The notes under the pieces: generated by a model
Seen by the model: the letters and a program-made list of their open reading frames with translations, nothing else
Told to the model about the DNA's origin: nothing
The model's database searches: none
From: JACPLA01 sp035291905
GTDB lineage: Bacteria > Bacteroidota > Ignavibacteria > UBA10030
Direction: 5' to 3'
DNA length: 5,159 bases
NCBI GenBank assembly: GCA_035291905.1
Contig: DATDRF010000125.1
Coordinates: 1-5,159, forward strand
Shown here: positions 1 to 5,159 of the stretch, one piece after another
Layout: each line of letters starts with the position of its first letter
Position numbering within the stretch: the stretch's first letter is position 1
Translations under genes and position numbers: made by a program

Positions 1-2
1 CT

Positions 3-443
3 CCTAAGTCCGAAATTGCTGCGGCTATAAAGAGAGCTCACGCAGTCGGCATTCGAGTAAAAGGGAATTTCATATTTGGCCTTCCCACTGAGACGAGAGA
101 GACTCTGCAGGAGAGCATTGATTTTGCATTGAGCACAGACCTGTCACTATTCCAACAGACATTTCTCACGTTGTGGCCGGGGTGCGAATTGTCGGAGAAG
201 GCTTCGGAATATGGAGAGACAGAATCCGATTGGGCAAAATTGGCGCACTTTCAGATTTCGTTCGTGCCGAAAGGATTGTCTCGAGAGGATTTGCTTAAGG
301 CATCGACCGAGGCGTTCCGGAGATTCTACCTGAGACCGAGAATTGTATTTGAGACAATTGGCACATTGACATCATGGCTATCCATCAAGTTTGCAGCGAA
401 GGCCTTCGTTGCTTTCCTCAAGACTGCTTTTCGAACGACATAA
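3..443 (+). CDS. Radical SAM protein, C-terminal part (B12-binding radical SAM type), 5' truncated by the window
   Basis: The frame is open from base 3 to a TAA at 441-443, giving 146 residues with no start, so the gene begins upstream of the window. Residues 22-31 (N-F-I-F-G-L-P-T-E-T) match the late barrel strand of radical SAM enzymes, usually F-x-x-G-L-P-G-E-T. This is followed by a helix ending S-I-D-F-A, then a strand ending L-W-P-G-C-E-L, the counterpart of the common T-x-Y-P-G-T-x-L. Further on come F-V-P-K-G-L-S and, near the end, F-Y-L-R-P-R, both frequent in the tails of cobalamin-binding-domain radical SAM proteins. The CxxxCxxC cluster motif and any B12 domain would lie upstream and cannot be seen. 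Such proteins carry out radical methylation, cyclisation or rearrangement and often sit in polysaccharide islands, but the substrate cannot be inferred. The final 30 residues are hydrophobic and basic and may pack on the membrane. Family call firm; function open. Confidence 0.85.
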   Translation, partial: PKSEIAAAIKRAHAVGIRVKGNFIFGLPTETRETLQESIDFALSTDLSLFQQTFLTLWPGCELSEKASEYGETESDWAKLAHFQISFVPKGLSREDLLKASTEAFRRFYLRPRIVFETIGTLTSWLSIKFAAKAFVAFLKTAFRTT

Positions 444-452
444 TACAGGTAG

Positions 453-483
453 GACAAGATACGGCAGGCAAAGCCTGCTTGTC
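453..483 (+). terminator. Hairpin after the radical SAM gene, possible terminator without a clear U-run
   Basis: Ten bases after the TAA at 441-443 there is a perfect 6-bp stem, GCAGGC (464-469) and GCCTGC (473-478), with an AAA loop. An outer 5-bp arm, GACAA (453-457) with TTGTC (479-483), can also pair, leaving six unpaired bases on the 5' side only. The position suits transcription termination of the upstream gene. Only TTGT follows the inner stem, so a canonical intrinsic terminator is not shown. It could equally be a processing or stabilising hairpin, or chance within old coding sequence. Confidence 0.35.
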
Positions 484-525
484 ACCGGCGAAACGCAAGA
501 CATCGGCGCGGTTGATGCGCGACAA

Positions 526-554
526 TTGGCTAGACTCGGAGCTATTGTTATGAT
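526..554 (+). promoter_or_regulatory. Candidate sigma70-type promoter with extended -10
   Basis: TTGGCT at 526-531 (4 of 6 to TTGACA) is separated by 17 bases from TATGAT at 549-554 (5 of 6 to TATAAT), and a TG at 546-547 precedes the -10 by one base, as in extended -10 promoters. A start near 561 would give a leader of about 150-190 bases before the acyltransferase. The motif lies inside the SDR-like remnant, so it may be a promoter that arose there or a chance match. If the host uses a Bacteroidota-type sigma factor the assignment would fail. Confidence 0.33.
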
Positions 555-697
555 TTGGGGCGGTAGCGCTTGCAAATGTGCTCGACAGGCTGAGATTCCG
601 AGGTTCTTACATCGAGGTGCAGCCATGGTTCTCAGGAGTCACCGATTCTTGGCAATTCGGAATGGCACAGGTGGGGGGTAAGAAAACTAGAGATCAT

Positions 698-704
698 GGG
701 AGAG
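698..704 (+). promoter_or_regulatory. Shine-Dalgarno-like GGGAGAG before an alternative TTG start
   Basis: GGGAGAG lies four bases ahead of TTG at 709-711, which is in frame with the acyltransferase. This is the best ribosome-site match near the gene; the ATG at 751 has only a weak CGGC before it. The same purine run also falls within a spurious ATG (696) frame of nine codons that stops at once. The site therefore argues for a 240-residue product, while family alignment argues for the shorter one. Confidence 0.4.
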
Positions 705-750
705 CAACTTGCACAACGCACCTGACAAAACGAAGCCTCACGGCAACTCA

Positions 751-1431
751 ATGGCTCGCCAACAGTCTGAACCTATCTCCGTGATCGTTGCGGGGGCCGG
801 CGGTTTTGGCATGGAGGCGCTGCCGTATATCCGGGATGCGATAGCCCTGGATCCTGCAATAACGATAAAGGGTTTTCTCGACGATAAGCTCGAGGTCTTC
901 AACGGGAAGTTGGACGATCTGCCCATGATTGGCAGGATCCATGACTACCGCATCGAATCGCAGGATCGATTCATTGTAACGATCGGAGATCCTCAAGCAA
1001 GGGCTGATGTCACCCGCAGTCTTGAAAAGCGCGGCGCGAAATTTTTCACGCTCATTCATCCGACAGCCAATATTGCTTCCACGGCCAAGGTCGGGACCGG
1101 CTGCATCATCTACCCTTTTTGCGGTGTGGGCAACCAGGCGAATGTCCGGGAACACGTGGTGATGACCTGGTACTCGTCCGTGGCACACGACACCGTGGTG
1201 GAGCCATTTTCTATGCTCTCCTCCTATTCCACCCTCAACGGGGGAGCCGTCCTTGAAGAAGGCGCTTTCCTCGGCACGCACGCCGTGGTAAATCCCCTTG
1301 TACGGATCGGTGCATGGTCGAGGGTCGCGGCAGGCTCGGTGGTCTACAAGTCCGTTGGCCCGCGGCTCCTCGCGATGGGCAATCCGGCCAGAGCTCTCCC
1401 CTTAATGAATAGGCTGAGCGAACAATCTTAG
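751..1431 (+). CDS. NeuD/PglD-like sugar-nucleotide acyltransferase (left-handed beta-helix)
   Basis: This protein of 226 residues (240 if TTG 709 is used) likely transfers an acetyl or other acyl group from acyl-CoA to the amine of a UDP-4-amino-4,6-dideoxy sugar in the cytoplasm. The N-terminal part (about residues 9-100) is a small Rossmann-like sugar-nucleotide domain starting I-S-V-I-V-A-G-A-G-G-F-G, with G-F-L-D-D and I-G-D-P later, as in PglD/NeuD. From I-H-P-T-A onward come imperfect hexapeptide repeats (I-G/V-G/L-x-x-G-A steps), ending in the typical L-x-x-G-N-P-A-R cap. The likely general base is the His of V-A-H-D (residue 146 from ATG 751). The Asn usually seven residues before it (I-N-x-G) is Thr here, and the later H-I-x-P-G is replaced by M-L-S-S, so the enzyme is of a divergent branch. 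The ATG at 751 is chosen because only eight residues then precede the first beta strand; TTG 709 has the better ribosome site. The aminotransferase begins 38 bases downstream, supporting co-transcription. Family firm; exact acyl donor and acceptor inferred. Confidence 0.85.
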   Translation: MARQQSEPISVIVAGAGGFGMEALPYIRDAIALDPAITIKGFLDDKLEVFNGKLDDLPMIGRIHDYRIESQDRFIVTIGDPQARADVTRSLEKRGAKFFTLIHPTANIASTAKVGTGCIIYPFCGVGNQANVREHVVMTWYSSVAHDTVVEPFSMLSSYSTLNGGAVLEEGAFLGTHAVVNPLVRIGAWSRVAAGSVVYKSVGPRLLAMGNPARALPLMNRLSEQS

Positions 1432-1469
1432 CCTCACCAACGACATTTCTCAAAGCCCAAGAGAACAAC

Positions 1470-2645
1470 GTGCCAAAACGAATCTACCTTTCCCCTCCCC
1501 ATCTCGACGGACGTGAGCGGGAGCTTCTTCTCGAGGCCTACGACTCGAACTGGATAACGACGCTCGGCCCCCAGGTGGATGCCTTCGAACGCGAGATCAG
1601 TGCCCGCACCGGCGTTTCGCATGCTGCGGCCGCCGTGAGCGGAACTGCGGCGCTCCATCTTGCGCTGTTGAATCTTGGCATCGAGCGTGGGGATGAGGTG
1701 ATCTGTTCAACGCTGACCTTCTCGGCTTCCGCAAATCCCATCATCTATTGCGGGGCGGTGCCGGTGTTTATCGACAGTGACCATGAAACATGGAACATGG
1801 ATCCCGCGTTGTTGGCCGAAGAACTTGAAGACTGTTCGCGCAGGGGGAAGCTCCCGAAAGCTGTCATCGCTGTCGACCTCTACGGTCAGTGTGCGGACTA
1901 TGACCGCATTCTTGCTGCCGCTTCACAGTATGGTGTTCCTGTCATCGAAGATGCAGCTGAAGCGATGGGTGCAACGTACCGGGGGAGGTCCGCCGGCGCG
2001 TTCGGTGTGATGGGAATTCTTTCGTTTAACGGAAACAAGATCATTACAACGAGCGGGGGTGGGATGCTGTTGTCAGAAAAGAAATCCCATGTTGACAATG
2101 CAAAATTTTTTTCGACACAGGCACGCGATCCGGCCCCGTACTACCTCCATTCACACATAGGCTACAATTACAGGCTGAGCAACATTCTCGCCGCCCTGGG
2201 ACGGGGGCAACTTGAGCACCTCGATGCAATCATTGCAAAACGGAGGACAATCAACAAATATTATCGGGACGCGCTGAGCGATATTCCGGGCGTTACCTTC
2301 ATGCCGGAAGCTGCGTATGGCCGGTCAAACTGCTGGTTGACGTGCATCATGATCGATCCGAAGCTCTTTGGTGCTTCAAACGAAGATATTCGTCTTGCAC
2401 TCGAAGAGGAGAACATTGAATCGCGCCGCACATGGAAACCGATGCACCAGCAACCCGTGTTCGCTCATTGCCGTGTGCGCGGTGGCACCGTTGCGGATGA
2501 AATATTTTCCAGGGGCCTCTGCCTGCCGAGCGGGACAGGCCTCAAAGAGGCCGATCTTGAGCGTATCGTCAAGATCGTTCGAAACGTGGCTGTTCATGCC
2601 GCCCACAGCCTTACGAATCTTTCCCAGCTCCGAACCTCCGAGTAA
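1470..2645 (+). CDS. DegT/DnrJ/EryC1/StrS aminotransferase, PglE/LegC-like (UDP-4-keto-6-deoxy-GlcNAc C4 transaminase)
   Basis: The 391-residue product has the usual length for this PLP enzyme family. The N-terminus reads I-Y-L-S-P-P-H-L then S-N-W-I-T-T-L-G-P-Q-V-D-A-F-E, the standard opening. S-G-T-A-A-L-H-L (57-64) binds the PLP phosphate, E-D-A-A-E-A (160-165) supplies Asp161 for the pyridine nitrogen, and S-F-N-G-N-K-I-I-T-T-S-G-G-G (185-198) carries the Schiff-base lysine, Lys190. G-Y-N-Y-R-L-S-N-I (231-239) and W-K-P-M-H (322-326) complete the fold. The F-N-G-N-K-I form around the lysine is that of PglE and LegC, which aminate C4 of UDP-2-acetamido-4-keto-2,6-dideoxyglucose using glutamate; ArnB, PseC and WbpE have different residues there. 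With an acyltransferase before it and a PglF-type dehydratase after it, bacillosamine-type sugar synthesis is the natural reading. GTG 1470 is chosen because it places P-K-R-I-Y-L-S at the usual N-terminus; an AAGAGA lies 5-10 bases upstream as a weak ribosome site. Intact, no frameshift. Confidence 0.93.
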   Translation: MPKRIYLSPPHLDGRERELLLEAYDSNWITTLGPQVDAFEREISARTGVSHAAAAVSGTAALHLALLNLGIERGDEVICSTLTFSASANPIIYCGAVPVFIDSDHETWNMDPALLAEELEDCSRRGKLPKAVIAVDLYGQCADYDRILAAASQYGVPVIEDAAEAMGATYRGRSAGAFGVMGILSFNGNKIITTSGGGMLLSEKKSHVDNAKFFSTQARDPAPYYLHSHIGYNYRLSNILAALGRGQLEHLDAIIAKRRTINKYYRDALSDIPGVTFMPEAAYGRSNCWLTCIMIDPKLFGASNEDIRLALEEENIESRRTWKPMHQQPVFAHCRVRGGTVADEIFSRGLCLPSGTGLKEADLERIVKIVRNVAVHAAHSLTNLSQLRTSE

Positions 2646-3033
2646 AACTGCCTGTCACTTCATTCTTGTGTCCCGCATCACAGCTGCTTCGGCTCTCGCG
2701 GACTCACGCACGCTTTTAGAATCTGATGAAAGTCTAAGAAGATTCTAATGCACCTTAGAGCATTCTAATTTGATATGTCGAGGCCCTTCATGTATCATTT
2801 CAATACAGATGCCCTCGCAAAGTCCTCCACCGACATCAGCAATGAAGAGCCAAATCAAACAGCCCTCCCAGGGATGTTTGTTGCCTTCTATCGGCTTCAA
2901 AACGAATACCATCCGCACACTTCTCAGGCAGAATTGCAGAGGCGGGAAATTAGTCTCGGGCGTTACTGTGAATCGAGACATTGGTCACCATGTGAACATA
3001 ACGTTTGGAAAATACTAGCTGAAAGACACCCCC
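2646..3033. other. 388-base gap between aminotransferase and dehydratase genes
   Basis: This is unusually long for a gap inside a co-functional sugar cassette. The first 65 bases hold no clear hairpin with a T-run, so I see no intrinsic terminator for the aminotransferase. Bases 2716-2768 contain the TTAGA/TCTAA cluster described separately. From 2775 an 88-codon frame runs to 3041. In the neighbouring frame (2770-3018), the last 20 codons read G-V-T-V-N-R-D-I-G-H-H-V-N-I, which faintly recalls a hexapeptide acyltransferase. I infer either a regulatory intergenic region or the worn remains of a lost gene; neither is shown. Confidence 0.5.
2716..2768. repeat. Cluster of TTAGA/TCTAA elements with a perfect 9-bp inverted repeat
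   Basis: TTAGAATCT (2716-2724) and AGATTCTAA (2740-2748) are perfect reverse complements with a 15-base spacer. ATTCTAAT occurs at 2742-2749 and again at 2762-2769, exactly 20 bases apart. The pentamer TTAGA or its complement TCTAA starts at 2716, 2733, 2744, 2755 and 2764, with two successive steps of 11 bases, about one helical turn. TTAGA (2755-2759) and TCTAA (2764-2768) form a second small inverted repeat. Such an arrangement suits a dimeric regulator operator or a small RNA hairpin in front of the dehydratase. The TCTAAT copies also differ from a -10 hexamer (TATAAT) at one base, though no good -35 sits at the right distance. Confidence 0.5.
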
Positions 3034-3041
3034 ATGCGTAA
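2775..3041 (+). CDS. Doubtful small open frame, 88 codons, overlapping the dehydratase start
   Basis: I do not recognise this product. An ATG at 2775 opens a frame to TAA at 3039-3041, overlapping the dehydratase ATG (3034) by eight bases, an arrangement seen in translationally coupled genes. The predicted protein is soluble, rich in His, Glu, Arg and aromatic residues, with two Cys near the C-terminal end (R-Y-C-E-S and S-P-C-E-H) and several Trp, and has no signal peptide or membrane segment. Against it: no Shine-Dalgarno sequence precedes the ATG, only the repeat cluster; codon third positions do not show a clear bias; and no family motif is visible. It may be chance, a remnant, or a small accessory gene. 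Confidence 0.22.
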   Translation: MSRPFMYHFNTDALAKSSTDISNEEPNQTALPGMFVAFYRLQNEYHPHTSQAELQRREISLGRYCESRHWSPCEHNVWKILAERHPHA

Positions 3042-5148
3042 GACAATCTACAAATACGTCCTCTGGCTGAGGAACCGGCATCTGTTGATGCTGGACGCCG
3101 TCATGATGTCTCTTTCGCCGGCGATGGCAATTGTGCTGCGCTACGAGAATCTGAGCAGCCTCGCGATGCATTCGAGAGCGCTTCTGCTCTACACCGTTGT
3201 GACGTTGTTTCTTAGGATTGCGGTGTTTCAGCTCTTCGGACTCTATTCCCGCTACTGGCGCTACGCAAGCGTCGACGAAATGGTCACGCTCAGCAAGGCA
3301 ACGTTATCGGCATTTGCGGTTTGCACCGTTGCGTTCTTTGGACTCTCCGAGCTATCCGCGATATTTTCGCCTTCACTTCCGCGGTCGCTTCCTCTTATCG
3401 ACGGAGCTCTTGTAATGATGATGGTCGGCGGAGCGCGTTTGGCCGTGAGGCTCTCCTACGCATTCAACGAAAGGAGCGGATCGGACGGTGAAGCCAGGAG
3501 TGTGCTCATTGTCGGTGCCGGCGTGGCAGGTGCGATGATCGTGAATGAGTTGCGGGCAAACCCGAAATCGAAAATGAAGCCCGTCGGTTTTGTCGACGAT
3601 GATCCGAAAAAAAGGAATCTGGAAATTCATGGAGTGAGGGTGCTTGGTCCGCTGAAGGAAATTCCCCATCTCGTGAAAGAGCTGGGGATCGGCGAACTCA
3701 TTATCGCTATGCCGACAGCCTCGGGTAAGATCATCCGCAAGATCGTTCAAGTGTGCAAACTGCTGAAGATAACGAGCAGGACCATTCCCGGTGTCTTCGA
3801 GATTCTTTCGGGCTCCGCCGTGTCGCAATTGCGCGAAGTCAGAATTGAGGATTTGCTCCGCCGCGACATTGTGGAAACCGAAACGAAGGCCGTGGAAAAC
3901 ATGATCTACAGGTCGAGAGTGATGGTGACGGGGGCGGGAGGATCGATAGGGAGTGAGCTGTGCCGTCAGATCGCGAGCTTTCGTCCGGAAGAACTCGTGA
4001 TGGTTGGCCACGGTGAAGACTCGATCTTCAAAATCACCAATGAAATGACGACAAAACACGGGATCATCCTCAGCCAGGCTGTGAAGTTCCGGCCGGTGAT
4101 CGCTGATATCCGGAATCCCGAACGAATGAGACATATCATCGGGCAGTATCGGCCGCAGATCATCTTTCATGCAGCCGCTCATAAACATGTGGGGTTGATG
4201 GAGGGCAATAGTGCGGATGCAGTGACGAACAATGTGCTGGGGACCAAAATCCTGATCGATCTGGCTGTGCACCATGGCGTGGAGAAGGTGGTCATGATTT
4301 CAAGCGACAAGGCGGTGAACCCGACCAGCATCATGGGGGTGACGAAGCGTGTTTCTGAACTGTTGGTGCACGATACGGCTCTTCGCCATGGAAAAGCATT
4401 TGTGGCGGTCCGTTTTGGAAACGTTCTTGGAAGCAGTGGAAGCGTTGTCCCGATCTTGAAACGGCAGATCGAAGCGGGCGGACCGGTCCTCATACGGCAC
4501 AAAGATGCATCGCGGTTCTTTATGACAATCCCGGAGGCGGTTCAGCTCGTGCTGCAGGCGGGGGCAATGGCGACGTGCGGGGAGACCTATGTTCTCGACA
4601 TGGGTCAGCCCGTGAAGATTGTCGATCTTGCCCGCGATCTCATCCGGCTGAGCGGATTGCGGGAGGGAAGCGACATCGATATCGTCTTCAACGGTCTGCT
4701 GCCGGGGGAGAAGATGCATGAAGAGCTCTTCTACGACCATGAACGCCCGGAGCGCTCAAGCCATGAGAAGATCTTCGTGTGTCAGAATGACAATGTGTGG
4801 CAGCGGAGTCATGCTCTCCCGGAGATGGGATCGTTTGACAGCGACAATCTCAACGGGCATCCGCTCGCGCACTACATCATGCAACTGGTCAACGCCGCCC
4901 AAAAAGAAGAACAACATCGCGTACAAGAGATGCTCCGTAGAATTGTCCCCGAGTATCGGACTCCGACGCCTCGCGTCAAGGGCAGTGGGTTTGACAAGGG
5001 AGATGGCATCCCCTCACAGATTCTTGCGATGAATGATGCACAGGCGATCCCCGCATCACAGTCGGGCGGCCGCGTGAACAAAGAAGATGTCAGTGCTGCA
5101 AACAGCCCACAAACAGTTCCGGCGGTGTCACTCTCCTTGGGAAAATAG
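3034..5148 (+). CDS. Membrane-anchored NDP-sugar 4,6-dehydratase, FlaA1/CapD/WbpM/PglF family
   Basis: The 704-residue protein probably converts UDP-GlcNAc to the 4-keto-2,6-dideoxy sugar at the inner face of the cytoplasmic membrane, the first step before amination by the preceding gene's product. Four hydrophobic helices are visible at about 16-36, 48-70, 86-104 and 118-142. A first Rossmann domain (CoA_binding_3-like) starts with V-L-I-V-G-A-G-V-A-G (157-166) and includes G-F-V-D-D. The catalytic extended-SDR domain starts V-T-G-A-G-G-S-I-G (298-306) with H-A-A-A-H-K-H (379-385), then S-S-D-K-A-V-N-P-T (423-431), Met434 in place of the usual SDR Tyr, and Lys438. This S-M-K triad is typical of the long WbpM/PglF members; Asp425 and Lys426 correspond to the catalytic D-K pair of FlaA1. 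L-P-G-E-K-M-H-E-E-L (556-565) is the late family signature. Family homology ends near I-V-P-E-Y (637-641), after which about 60 polar residues form an extra tail. ATG 3034 is the first ATG after an in-frame TAG at 3016-3018; the ribosome site (GAAAGA) is weak. Product class is firm; UDP-GlcNAc as substrate follows from family and neighbours. Confidence 0.95.
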   Translation: MRKTIYKYVLWLRNRHLLMLDAVMMSLSPAMAIVLRYENLSSLAMHSRALLLYTVVTLFLRIAVFQLFGLYSRYWRYASVDEMVTLSKATLSAFAVCTVAFFGLSELSAIFSPSLPRSLPLIDGALVMMMVGGARLAVRLSYAFNERSGSDGEARSVLIVGAGVAGAMIVNELRANPKSKMKPVGFVDDDPKKRNLEIHGVRVLGPLKEIPHLVKELGIGELIIAMPTASGKIIRKIVQVCKLLKITSRTIPGVFEILSGSAVSQLREVRIEDLLRRDIVETETKAVENMIYRSRVMVTGAGGSIGSELCRQIASFRPEELVMVGHGEDSIFKITNEMTTKHGIILSQAVKFRPVIADIRNPERMRHIIGQYRPQIIFHAAAHKHVGLMEGNSADAVTNNVLGTKILIDLAVHHGVEKVVMISSDKAVNPTSIMGVTKRVSELLVHDTALRHGKAFVAVRFGNVLGSSGSVVPILKRQIEAGGPVLIRHKDASRFFMTIPEAVQLVLQAGAMATCGETYVLDMGQPVKIVDLARDLIRLSGLREGSDIDIVFNGLLPGEKMHEELFYDHERPERSSHEKIFVCQNDNVWQRSHALPEMGSFDSDNLNGHPLAHYIMQLVNAAQKEEQHRVQEMLRRIVPEYRTPTPRVKGSGFDKGDGIPSQILAMNDAQAIPASQSGGRVNKEDVSAANSPQTVPAVSLSLGK

Positions 5149-5159
5149 GAAATCCGAAT

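Larger units (their letters stand above)
445..681 (+). pseudogene. Remnant resembling the N-terminus of a short-chain dehydrogenase/reductase (SDR)
   Basis: In the frame read from 445 to the TAA at 679-681, bases 466-597 translate to a stretch very like the first Rossmann unit of an SDR. It runs L-L-V-T-G-E-T-Q-D-I-G, then A-R-Q-L-A-R-L-G-A-I-V-M-I-W-G, then K-C and a final A-E-I. The classical pattern is L-V-T-G-x-x-x-G-I-G followed by A-x-x-L-A-x-x-G-A-x-V-x-x-x-G-R. The middle glycine of TGxxxGxG is replaced by Asp at codon 499-501 (GAC, one change from GGC), and the arginine after V-x-I-x-G is lost. After about base 597 the resemblance stops; no N-N-A-G, catalytic S or Y-x-x-x-K follows in any frame before the next gene. 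There is no convincing start or ribosome site of its own. I infer a decayed fragment of a once longer gene, an oxidoreductase perhaps once part of the island. A chance resemblance or a small expressed protein cannot be excluded. Confidence 0.42.

Noticed and set aside
748..1281. Antisense open frame of 177 codons opposite the acyltransferase
   Set aside because: Shadow of a real gene; no motif or ribosome site of its own.
2102..2112. A4T7 run in the aminotransferase as a possible programmed frameshift site
   Set aside because: The zero frame reads A-K-F-F-S and continues through conserved family motifs to a full-length product, so no shift is needed.
2368..2748. Same-strand 126-codon frame crossing the aminotransferase stop
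   Set aside because: Mostly in the +1 frame of an intact gene, and the part after 2645 has no recognisable protein features.
2982..2997. Small TCAC-N3-GTGA palindrome before the dehydratase as a CRP-like site
   Set aside because: The half-sites are in the wrong order for TGTGA-N6-TCACA and the match is too short to stand out.
3373..4275. Long antisense open frame of 300 codons inside the dehydratase gene
   Set aside because: It lies wholly opposite a gene with clear motifs, its translation is His/Arg-rich with no family signature, and it is the expected shadow of a biased coding sequence.
1..5159. CRISPR arrays, tRNA/rRNA genes, transposase genes and IS ends
   Set aside because: No regularly spaced long repeats, cloverleaf-like segments, transposase motifs or paired terminal repeats were seen on reading both strands.

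Overview
The window reads as part of a bacterial surface-glycan (O-antigen, capsule or protein-glycosylation) locus, with all supported genes on the + strand. Three intact genes are recognisable by motif: a NeuD/PglD-like left-handed beta-helix acyltransferase, a DegT/DnrJ/EryC1/StrS (PglE/LegC-like) PLP aminotransferase, and a full-length membrane-anchored FlaA1/WbpM/PglF-type NDP-sugar 4,6-dehydratase. The dehydratase can make the 4-keto-6-deoxy sugar from UDP-GlcNAc, the aminotransferase can aminate C4, and the acyltransferase can acylate the new amine. Together they fit UDP-N,N'-diacetylbacillosamine or a closely related 4-acylamino-4,6-dideoxy sugar. The order here is D-E-F, the reverse of the biochemical order.

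Layout: positions 3-443 hold the C-terminal 146 residues of a B12-binding-type radical SAM protein whose start lies outside the window. Positions 444-708 are a spacer with a hairpin just after that stop, a stretch that reads like the decayed N-terminus of a short-chain dehydrogenase, and a candidate extended -10 promoter. The acyltransferase (751-1431, or from a TTG at 709) and the aminotransferase (1470-2645) are 38 bases apart and look like one transcription unit. A 388-base gap (2646-3033) follows. It holds a tight cluster of TTAGA/TCTAA elements and an 88-codon open frame of doubtful status that overlaps the next start. The dehydratase occupies 3034-5148 and carries an unusual low-complexity C-terminal tail.

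Organism: mixed base composition with coding GC near the middle, GTG and possibly TTG starts, weak Shine-Dalgarno sequences, and a gene set typical of Gram-negative or environmental bacteria. The style of the dehydratase and radical SAM proteins would suit the Bacteroidota/Chlorobi-Ignavibacteria side or a similar uncultured phylum, but the window cannot settle this. I see no RNA genes, CRISPR array or complete mobile element. No clearly new system is present. The best leads are the repeat cluster before the dehydratase, the two gene-remnant-like gaps, and departures from the usual active-site residues in the acyltransferase.
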